From Polyangiaceae bacterium (GTDB taxonomy: Bacteria > Myxococcota_A > Polyangia > Polyangiales > Polyangiaceae), in NCBI GenBank assembly GCA_029266615.1, contig JAQSWN010000059.1, positions 1-37,925 on the forward strand: DNA of 37,925 nt. Reading direction: 5' to 3'. Positions 31,732 through 37,925 of the stretch are shown one piece after another (the stretch's first letter is position 1; each line of letters opens with the position of its first letter). The notes beneath the pieces are model-generated. The model did no database searches and was not told the DNA's origin. It was given only the letters and a program-made list of their open reading frames with translations. A program made the translations under genes and the position numbers.

Positions 31732-32328
31732 TCAAGGCGCGGGCAGCGCGGCCAGGGCGCGTTTGAGCCGCTCGCTCACGGCGCAACCGAACACGGGGAG
31801 CGCGGACAGCGCGTTCCTCTGCTCCGCTTCCGCCAGAACGTACAAATCGCGAATGTCCGGACCTTGCTTTCGGTCCGTGTATCCGCCCACGTACACGGCG
31901 CGCCCTTCTGGATCGAGAGCGACGAGCAGCGGGGCAGACTCGACGCCGAAGCGACCGAGTTGCTCGTGCGATAGACGTCGAACGTCGAAGGCCCGATAGA
32001 GGCCGGGATCGGGATCCGCATCGCCGACCCAGAGTACGACCTCCTGCCACCGACGAGGGCGCTCGGTGGAGGTCAGGTGGGCGACGATGCGTTGCGAGCA
32101 GCGGCACTCCGCGTACAAGACGTGCACGGCCAACCAGCCCGAGGAACCGGCGCGGCGCAGCTCGCCTAGGGACTGCGCCAGATGCGACTCGTTGTTGGGC
32201 GCCGGCAGCGCGACGACGTGCTTGGCGAGCAGGCCCGCCCCGACGAGCAGCATCGAGCCAAACCAGAGCCCAAGCCCCAGGCGCGTCCAAAGCCTTGCGC
32301 CGCCGGCTCGTGCAATCACGCCCGTCAA
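31732..32328 (-). CDS. Membrane-anchored thioredoxin-fold-like protein
   Basis: 198 aa. One N-terminal membrane helix (LGLGLWFGSMLLVGAGLLA) precedes a domain with WLAVHVLYAECRCSQRIVAHLTS, where a Cys-x-Cys-Ser replaces the usual CxxC, then a region with GRFGVESAPLLVALDPEGRAVYVGGYTDRK like the cis-proline strand of thioredoxins. This is a thioredoxin-like fold with an unusual active site (Cys75, Cys77). The TTG at 32328 or a GTG at 32319 may be the start. It is directly upstream of the CheA-like kinase and probably co-transcribed. Confidence 0.7.
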   Translation of the reverse strand: MTGVIARAGGARLWTRLGLGLWFGSMLLVGAGLLAKHVVALPAPNNESHLAQSLGELRRAGSSGWLAVHVLYAECRCSQRIVAHLTSTERPRRWQEVVLWVGDADPDPGLYRAFDVRRLSHEQLGRFGVESAPLLVALDPEGRAVYVGGYTDRKQGPDIRDLYVLAEAEQRNALSALPVFGCAVSERLKRALAALPAP

Positions 32329-32440
32329 GACGGTCGGCGAAGGGATCTCTTTAGTATCCGCGAATTTGCTGCGAAATTGAGGCGCGCGGGTCCCGGAGCG
32401 AGGCGGTTGGCGAATTTCACCATGAGTCCTAGCCTTGGCA

Positions 32441-33345
32441 ATGCCCCGCGTCTCCTTACTCGTATGCAGCCTGCTGATCGGCTGTCATGGCTCCTCGCTT
32501 CGCCCGGAGTCGTCCGCCCCGGCGAGAACCGCGAGCGCGAGCGCGCCGGCCCCGAGCGATGACCCGCGCTTCGATGCCGAGCTCAGCGGCTCTCGTTATC
32601 CCTACCCGGTCGGCCACTTCGAGCTCACGTCGCAAAGGCAGCCACTTCGGATGGCCTACTTGGACGTTCGCCCGCGCGCGCCCAATGGCCAGACGGTGCT
32701 GCTCCTGCACGGCAAGAACTTCAGTGCCGCTTACTGGCGACCGACGATAGAGCTCCTGACCGAGCGTGGCTACCGCGTGGTCGCGCCGGATCAAGTGGGG
32801 TTCGGCAAATCCAGCAAGCCGCAGGGGTACCAGTTCAGCTTCCAGGCCCTCGCGGAGAATACGCGCGCGCTCCTTCGCTCGCTGGGCGTCGAAAAGACGA
32901 GCGTGGTCGGTCACTCCATGGGCGGAATGCTGGCGGCACGCTACGCGCTCCTCTACCCGGCGAACGTGCACCGGCTCGCCCTGGTCGCGCCCATCGGCCT
33001 GGAAGACTGGAAACGCAGCGGCGCCCGCCCGCGCAGCGTGGACGAGTGGTACCAGGCGGAGCTCAAAGCCACCCCCGAATCCATCCGCAGCCCGTGCTGT
33101 ACGAGCTGCCCGACCTCAAGGTGCCGACCTTGCTTCTCATCGGCTTGCGCGATCGCACGGCGCTCGGCGCGGCGTGGTCCGCACCAGACGTCGCCGCCCA
33201 GCTCGGCGACTACACTGAGCTCGGCAAGCGCGCGCATGCAGCGATCCCGGGCTCGCGACTCGTGGAGCTTCCCGGCATCGGCCACTTGCCGCAAGTGGAG
33301 GCATTCCCAGCCTATTCGTCGGCACTGTTGGAACATCTTCGTTAA
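32441..33345 (+). pseudogene. Alpha/beta hydrolase lipoprotein with internal deletion and frameshift
   Basis: The first part (to about 33090) has a signal ending LLIGC, then [27 protein letters not shown] and the nucleophile [18 protein letters not shown], continuing to [15 protein letters not shown]. The rest of the protein is in another frame: [27 protein letters not shown] and the His part [13 protein letters not shown], ending at 33345. The stretch between (the cap domain of about 60-70 residues in relatives) is missing. A single deletion that also broke the frame explains this. A gene for a proline-iminopeptidase-like hydrolase was here. Confidence 0.75.
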
Positions 33346-33457
33346 CCTCCCCCACGCCCTGAGCCGCCCAGCCTCCGCTCCCGGCCGCGCTTCTGTTCGC
33401 GGCGCGGCCGGTGCCTTTTTGGTGCGTCTGCTTCTGCTGAGCGGACACCTACCCAAC

Positions 33458-34144
33458 GTGAAAAAAGGCATTCATCGCTTCCCCCCCGCCCTATTCGCCA
33501 TCTCGGTGGCTCTTTCAATCGCCGCCTGTAGCAGCGACAAGGAAGACGCATCTGGCGCCGCCGGGAGCTCCGGCACGAGCGGCGCTTCCGCCAGCGGCAG
33601 CACGTCCGGAGGCACGAGCGCAGCGGGGAGCAGCAGCGCAGGCAGTAGCGGCGCCGCGACGGGCGGCACCTCCGCGTCTGGGAGCTCGGGCGTAGCGGGC
33701 GCAGGCGCTGGAGGCAGCGCGAGCGGCAGCAATACGGGCGGAGGCGGCGGAGCGACGGCCGGCACCGGCGGCGGCGTGACCGACCCGCCCGAGGAAGGCG
33801 ACTTCACCTGCACGGCCTCGGAGAAATGCCGGACCGAATGCACGGCGGGCGATTGCACTGGCGCGTGCTCGGGAGAATCCGACTGCCTTTCGCAATGCAA
33901 GGGCGGCGGTTGCCGGTTCACGTGCGGGGGACCGGGCGGTACGGACGAAGCTGAGTGCAGCTTCCGCTGTGCGGGTGGCGACTGCGACGTTACTTGCCAG
34001 GGCAACGTGCTGTGCGACGCCAGCTGCGCGATGGGAGGCTGCAACTTTCACTGCGCGGACACGGCGAACTGCGCGTTCTCGTGCGCCGGCGGTAACTGCA
34101 CCTACGACTGCACGACCAAGGAGACGTGCAACATCCCCCAATAG
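33458..34144 (+). CDS. Cysteine-rich repeat lipoprotein
   Basis: 228 aa from the GTG at 33458, giving [24 protein letters not shown] with a good lipobox. A long Ser/Gly/Ala/Thr linker (~30-105) is followed by a domain in which cysteine recurs every few residues: [75 protein letters not shown]. The repeat is about 18-22 residues. A disulphide-rich stacked fold is likely. No enzymatic motif is seen. The start codon lacks a clear ribosome site. Confidence 0.75.
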   Translation: MKKGIHRFPPALFAISVALSIAACSSDKEDASGAAGSSGTSGASASGSTSGGTSAAGSSSAGSSGAATGGTSASGSSGVAGAGAGGSASGSNTGGGGGATAGTGGGVTDPPEEGDFTCTASEKCRTECTAGDCTGACSGESDCLSQCKGGGCRFTCGGPGGTDEAECSFRCAGGDCDVTCQGNVLCDASCAMGGCNFHCADTANCAFSCAGGNCTYDCTTKETCNIPQ

Positions 34145-34157
34145 CCGCACAAAACGC

Positions 34158-34192
34158 GTCGGGTCCGCCACCCGCGAAGGTACGGACCCGAC
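34158..34192. terminator. Bidirectional hairpin terminator
   Basis: A perfect 10-bp stem, GTCGGGTCCG / CGGACCCGAC, with a 15-base loop lies between the convergent Cys-rich lipoprotein and di-haem genes. On the minus strand it is followed by GCGTTTTG. Confidence 0.7.
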
Positions 34193-34207
34193 CTGACGCT
34201 TCTTCAG

Positions 34208-36388
34208 TCAGAGCGACTTCAAGAACGCGAGCAGCGCGGTCTTGTCGCCTTCGGGGAGCGCCGCGAACGCCTTCTGCGACTTCTCACCTTCTCCGCCGTG
34301 CCACAAGATAGCCTCCGTCAAGGTGCGAGCGCGGCCGTCGTGCAGGTACGCTTCAGCGCCCGCGGTGGCAGCGGTGAAGCCGATGCCCCACAGCGGCGGC
34401 GTTCGCCACTCGAGGTAGGTCGCGTTGCCGCCTTCGGCGAGCGTGCCTTCCGGCAGGGTGTCGGCCAAGCCCGCGCCCATGTCGTGCAGCAGCAAGTCCG
34501 TATAAGGGTGGATGGTCTGGCCACGGAGCTCCGCGTGGAGCGCGTAGTCCGACGTCTTGAACGTCGGCGTGTGGCAGCCGGCGCAGCCGGTGCTGACGAA
34601 CAGCTCCTTGCCCTTGACGACGTCCGGCGCGGCCCAGTTCCGCTGTGCGCGCACGGACAGAAGAGAAATGTACGCGGTCGTATTGTCCAAATCCGCGTCT
34701 GCGAACTCGGCCGCTTCGGGTCCGCAGTTCTGCTGGGCCGAGCCGCAATCCGGCTTCGGGAACACCGAGGTGAGCACGCCCATGTCCGTCTTGAGCGCGC
34801 CGGCGACCTGGTGCTTCACCGACGCCTGGCCCCCCTTCCAGCCGAAGCGGCCGAGACGCAGGACCCCGGACTCCGGATCCTTGAGCAGCCGAATGCGCCC
34901 GGAGATGCCGTCGCCGTTTGCGTCCTGCTCGTCGGCGAGCTTGGCGATCTCGATTTCGGGAATGGCTTCCAAGAGCCCCATACCGACCAGCTGCGGGGAG
35001 ATGCGCGGCGAAAAGTGCGTCGGCGCGGTGCCGCCGGAGAAGGCAAACGTCGGCTTACGCAGAGCGCCTTCTTCGGTCCAGCCCGAGATGCTCACGCTGG
35101 GCTCGCCCTTGTTCTCCGAGGGCTGCAACACCTCGCCCAACATCGGGTCGGGCTCGCCCTTTTCCGTGCCGACCTTGAACACGTACTTGTTGAGCGGCGT
35201 GCCCGTTGCCGGCGGCACCGCGCGGCCGTTCTGGGTGTGGCACTGATTGCAGGACTTGTTGATGAAGAGCGGCCCGAGCTTGTCCTTCTGCTCGGTCCAG
35301 TACGGGTTCTCTTCCGACTCGTCGTGGTGGCCGTCGTTGAAGCTCGTGTGGATCGCGCGGCGCCCGAGCACGAAGGTCTGGCCGTTCTTCGGGGCGAGGT
35401 TGGCGGCCATCTGCATGAACGCGTTCTCGGGCTCGCCGGAAACGATCTCGTGCATGGTGGTGTGACCACCGAGCCAAGCTTCCTCGGGGATTGGCTCGGA
35501 GTCGCGGCAGACTTCTTCTTCGTCGTTCTCGCAAACGAAGCCGGTCTGCGCCCAGGGCACGAGGCCCTTGCCGACGATGTAGAGCATCGTCGTGCCGTAG
35601 TAGTTGTCGCGCCCGGTGAACTCGGCCGCCTTGTAGTTCTTGTCCAGGAACTGGCTCAGCTCGAACTCCATCTTGTCGCCGACTTGCAGCTTGCGTCCCT
35701 CGGGCATCTTGGTCGTGACGGTGCGCGTGTACTTCCAGTCGTCCACGTTCCCGACCATCGTCATCGACTTGTTGTCGTGGTACTCGGCGACGGTCCCGAT
35801 GCCACGGAAGAAGAAGCGCAGCTCGGCTTGGTTGGTATCGAGCTTCCACTGCGACTTCACGTTGAACGTGACGCTGCCGCCGTTCGGGTCCTTGCCCACG
35901 GTGTCGACGATCTCGACCTCCGCCGTGCGCTTCTCCCAATAGATGTGCAGGTAGTGCTCGTAGGAGTTGAAGCGCGCCTCGCGCGCGTGGCGGTCGCGAG
36001 CGCGGTCGGACCAATAGGTCTTCAGCGCTTCGGGCGTCTCCACCACGACTGCGGGCTCGAGCGTCGTCTCCGGACCGAACAAGGGCACGATGCCACCGAG
36101 CCCCGGGTCGCCCGACCCCGCGGTGGCGATGGTGCCGCCAGCGCCCGCCGTCGTCGCAGACCCTCCGCCGCCTCCGGACACGCCGCTACCACCGACCGAG
36201 CCGCCCGCACCCGGGCCGCCGGCGGTACTGCCCGTGCCGGTGCCTGCGCTGGCGGTGCTGCCGGCGCCCAGAGGGCCCGAACCGGACGCCGCTTCACCAC
36301 AGGCCACCCCGGAAGCCGCTACCAGAACTGCAGCGGCGCAGACGCGCGCCGAGAACGCACGCTCTCTGTCGAAACCTCTCGCTCGCAT
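34208..36388 (-). CDS. Large di-haem oxidoreductase (DUF1111) lipoprotein
   Basis: 726 aa. A signal ending ASGVAC is followed by a Gly/Ser/Ala/Thr linker (~33-95). An N-terminal ~280-residue region has no match by eye (includes TYWSDRARDRHAREARFNSYEHYLHIYW). Then comes the catalytic part with haem sites CNQCH (Cys380-His384) and CAGCH (Cys602-His606) and the C-terminal signature YTDLLLHDMGAGLADTL...WRTPPLWGIGF...YLHDGRARTLTEAILWHGG. It is related to the smaller protein at 5429-6613 but has an extra N-terminal domain. It is monocistronic by position. Confidence 0.88.
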   Translation of the reverse strand: MRARGFDRERAFSARVCAAAVLVAASGVACGEAASGSGPLGAGSTASAGTGTGSTAGGPGAGGSVGGSGVSGGGGGSATTAGAGGTIATAGSGDPGLGGIVPLFGPETTLEPAVVVETPEALKTYWSDRARDRHAREARFNSYEHYLHIYWEKRTAEVEIVDTVGKDPNGGSVTFNVKSQWKLDTNQAELRFFFRGIGTVAEYHDNKSMTMVGNVDDWKYTRTVTTKMPEGRKLQVGDKMEFELSQFLDKNYKAAEFTGRDNYYGTTMLYIVGKGLVPWAQTGFVCENDEEEVCRDSEPIPEEAWLGGHTTMHEIVSGEPENAFMQMAANLAPKNGQTFVLGRRAIHTSFNDGHHDESEENPYWTEQKDKLGPLFINKSCNQCHTQNGRAVPPATGTPLNKYVFKVGTEKGEPDPMLGEVLQPSENKGEPSVSISGWTEEGALRKPTFAFSGGTAPTHFSPRISPQLVGMGLLEAIPEIEIAKLADEQDANGDGISGRIRLLKDPESGVLRLGRFGWKGGQASVKHQVAGALKTDMGVLTSVFPKPDCGSAQQNCGPEAAEFADADLDNTTAYISLLSVRAQRNWAAPDVVKGKELFVSTGCAGCHTPTFKTSDYALHAELRGQTIHPYTDLLLHDMGAGLADTLPEGTLAEGGNATYLEWRTPPLWGIGFTAATAGAEAYLHDGRARTLTEAILWHGGEGEKSQKAFAALPEGDKTALLAFLKSL

Positions 36389-36625
36389 GCTCGGCTAGTG
36401 TCCGCAACCCGTCGGTGATGTCAGAGGTTCGTTGAATTTCTTCTCCTCCCAGTTCCCAGTGCGCTCAGCATCACTGGATCTTTCAACCGTAACTGGAGCA
36501 ACTTTCGAAGTTGTGTCGGCCGCACCACGGTTTCGGCTGATTGGCGGGCGCTGGTCAGTACACCAACGCCTGCATCGACTCCTCGCCTCTACCCAGAGGG
36601 TGATACGCCGAGCGGCGGCGACCAT
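36389..36625. other. Intergenic stretch, no gene seen
   Basis: No coding region is supported. It holds the upstream region of the large di-haem gene and, at its far end, the 3' side of the SMP-30-like gene. An AT-richer stretch at about 36425-36520 may carry a promoter, but no motif stands out. Confidence 0.4.
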
Positions 36626-36665
36626 GTAGGCGCAGCCCCGACAACGTCCTCCGCCGTCGGCCTAC
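36626..36665 (-). terminator. Weak nested hairpin at the SMP-30-like gene end
   Basis: GTAGGC / GCCTAC (36626-36631 and 36660-36665) encloses CCGAC / GTCGG (36638-36642 and 36656-36660) and overlaps the stop codon at 36662. There is no T-run on the minus strand, so this is a low-confidence terminator. Confidence 0.3.
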
Positions 36666-37678
36666 TTCAGCTCGTAAACTTCGACCGTGTCGTCCAGAAA
36701 CCGTGGCACCAGTAGGCGCTTTCGCTTGGAGTCGTAGCCGATGTCGGCGACGCCCTTTACCTTCGTCAGCACCGGCTTGAACACGCCCCCGAGCGGCCCG
36801 CGGTAAACCGTCTCCGTCTTCCAGCTCGAGACGATGAGCGTGTCGTCGACCGCCAGCAGGCCGTCGAGCATGCCGCCCGGCACCTTCGTCACCACGTCCC
36901 GCTCCCCCTTCTCCGTGAGCCGGTAGACTTCGTCGCCCTTGATGGTGCAGGTGATGAGCGTGTTGCCAGGTCCGAGCGTCAAGCCGTTCGGACCGCCGAG
37001 CTCGGGTGACTTGCTGAGCACCTTCACCTTGCCGGCCTTGTCGATCAGGAAGATCTGATCCGTGCCGGCCGGCTGCGGCGCGCCGTCCACGAACTTGACC
37101 GCGGAATCCGAGACGAACGCGCCTCCATCCGGCGTCGCCACGACGTCGTTCGCGAAGGTGGCGCGCGGCAGTTGAATGTCACCGCGGTGAGCGGCCGTTT
37201 TCAGATCGAACTTGCGCACGACCGTGATGTCCGCGACCCACAGCTCCGTGCCAACGATGGCCATCCCTTTAGGCGCGTCCAAGCGCACCTTGTTCATGCC
37301 ACCGGCGATGAGCTTCGGGTTGGTCACGGTTCCGTTCGGCGACAGCTCCAAGACGTACCCGTTGCCGTCGACCGCGCCGGGGTCGCCATTGATGTTGGAT
37401 ACGAGGTAGCGATCCCCGGCCGGGTCGTACAAAACGCTCTCCGGCGTCGCAAATGCGCCCGTGAACTTCAGCGCCGGCTCGACAGAAGGCTCCGCAACGG
37501 GCGGGGGATCGAGCGGCTTGCTGACGGTCGGCTCCGGCAAGGGCGTGGGCGCGCTCGGTTCGAGCTCGACCTCTTTGGTCGGCCGCGCCGGCTCGTTCAC
37601 CTCCGGCAGTGGCTTCGGCGGCGTGCAAGCGACGAGCGCCATCACACTAATGAGAGATAGCGAAGTGTACGAATACAT
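36662..37678 (-). CDS. SMP-30/NHL-type beta-propeller lipoprotein
   Basis: 338 aa from the ATG at 37678, which is preceded by AGGAGG at a good distance. The signal MYSYTSLSLISVMALVAC has a lipobox. A Pro-rich linker (~20-65) leads to a six-bladed-propeller-like domain with repeated 'P.gi/G.lwVaD' blades: FATPESVLYDPAGDRYLVSNI, LDAPKGMAIVGTELWVADITVVRKFD, FANDVVATPDGGAFVSDSAVKF, GGPNGLTLGPGNTLITCT, GMLDGLLAVDDTLIVSSW. The fold is that of SMP-30/gluconolactonase-type proteins. Metal ligands cannot be confirmed, so hydrolase activity is uncertain. Confidence 0.85.
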   Translation of the reverse strand: MYSYTSLSLISVMALVACTPPKPLPEVNEPARPTKEVELEPSAPTPLPEPTVSKPLDPPPVAEPSVEPALKFTGAFATPESVLYDPAGDRYLVSNINGDPGAVDGNGYVLELSPNGTVTNPKLIAGGMNKVRLDAPKGMAIVGTELWVADITVVRKFDLKTAAHRGDIQLPRATFANDVVATPDGGAFVSDSAVKFVDGAPQPAGTDQIFLIDKAGKVKVLSKSPELGGPNGLTLGPGNTLITCTIKGDEVYRLTEKGERDVVTKVPGGMLDGLLAVDDTLIVSSWKTETVYRGPLGGVFKPVLTKVKGVADIGYDSKRKRLLVPRFLDDTVEVYELK

Positions 37679-37829
37679 TGCTTGCCTCCTAAGCAGAAGT
37701 CGTACCGCCTGGTGGGTTCGTCCGATCTGGTCGCACTTTTCGTAAGCGCGCCGCCGAACGGGCGGCACCATTCGGCCTCAGCGTGGCCGACGTGCGCGCC
37801 TCCCCCGCGCAGACGGCGCCGCGCCATCC

Positions 37830-37849
37830 TATCACCCTTAGGAGTGATA
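37830..37849. promoter_or_regulatory. Imperfect 20-bp palindrome, possible operator
   Basis: TATCACCCTTAGGAGTGATA matches its reverse complement at 16 of 20 positions, with perfect 6-bp outer arms TATCAC / GTGATA. It lies about 150 bases upstream of the SMP-30-like start in otherwise gene-free DNA. Confidence 0.35.
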
Positions 37850-37873
37850 CGAGGCAGCGCGTCAGAAGGCCCC

Positions 37874-37911
37874 GATTCGATGAGGCTGGCACTTCGCAGC
37901 CTCATCGAATC
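37874..37911. other. Perfect 15-bp hairpin
   Basis: GATTCGATGAGGCTG (37874-37888) pairs perfectly with CAGCCTCATCGAATC (37897-37911) across an 8-base loop. There is no T-run on the plus side, so it could be a terminator of a gene beyond the window or a binding/structured site. The window ends 14 bases later. Confidence 0.5.
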
Positions 37912-37925
37912 CGCGCATGACGGGG

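Noticed and set aside
33345..34144. Reading the hydrolase and Cys-rich lipoprotein as one 569-aa fusion
   Set aside because: The joined frame passes through non-homologous sequence after the hydrolase deletion, and a fresh signal peptide with lipobox starts at 33458, so these are two genes.
34298..36418. Very long open frame (706 codons) on the plus strand, antisense to the large di-haem gene
   Set aside because: It reads as Arg/Ala/Val/Leu-rich low-complexity protein without motifs, while the opposite strand carries signal peptide, two haem sites and a family signature. It is an artefact of high GC.
1..37925. CRISPR arrays, tRNA or rRNA genes
   Set aside because: No regularly spaced repeats and no cloverleaf or rRNA-like stretches were recognised when reading both strands.

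Overview
The window is about 38 kb of GC-rich chromosome with dense genes on both strands. Several secreted lipoproteins carry Gly/Ser/Ala-rich low-complexity linkers after a lipobox. Eukaryote-like secreted modules are present (C-type lectin, formylglycine-enzyme-like fold, caspase-like peptidase), as are single-copy extracytoplasmic regulators. This combination is typical of myxobacteria (Polyangia/Sorangium-like); that assignment is inferred from style, since no rRNA or tRNA gene is visible.

Layout. 1-1.7 kb: the 3' part of metE converging on folB. 1.9-6.6 kb (minus): a PhoX/DUF839-like lipoprotein, then a translationally coupled operon of di-heme oxidoreductase, imelysin-like M75 protein and cytochrome P460-like protein. 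6.7-10.1 kb (plus): an FGE-sulfatase-fold lipoprotein, then a PepSY membrane protein with two small membrane proteins (DUF3325- and DUF3649-like) behind a good Fur box. With the imelysin operon this looks like an iron/haem island. 10.1-10.3 kb: a 169-bp MITE-like element inserted at the stop codon of a CorC/HlyC-family gene. 11.8-15.8 kb: an HSL-type esterase, then an SDR and a DJ-1/PfpI protein divergent from a LysR regulator.

15.8-19.1 kb (minus): an ECF sigma factor, a zinc-finger anti-sigma factor and a caspase-like protein with an EF-hand and hydrophobic glycine-rich segments. These genes overlap by 4 and 1 bases and form the most intriguing unit in the window. 19.2-23.9 kb: a lectin-like lipoprotein, small conserved hypotheticals (one DUF2171), a hemerythrin-domain protein and a run of minus-strand genes. 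24.1-24.8 kb: a gene graveyard in which three unrelated gene fragments abut (RND permease, RND adaptor, and a frameshifted RFGPEY-type protein).

24.8-29.5 kb: a short lipoprotein, a FrnE-like DsbA, a TetR/SDR divergent pair, a cupin lipoprotein, and a peroxiredoxin-OhrR operon behind an OhrR-type palindrome. 29.7-32.3 kb: a membrane-bound PAS/HPt/CheA-like kinase preceded by a thioredoxin-fold membrane protein. 32.4-37.9 kb: a decayed alpha/beta hydrolase, a Cys-rich lipoprotein, a second and larger di-heme oxidoreductase, an SMP-30-like lipoprotein, and a perfect 15-bp hairpin at the window edge.

All product names come from reading motifs by eye; no database search was run.
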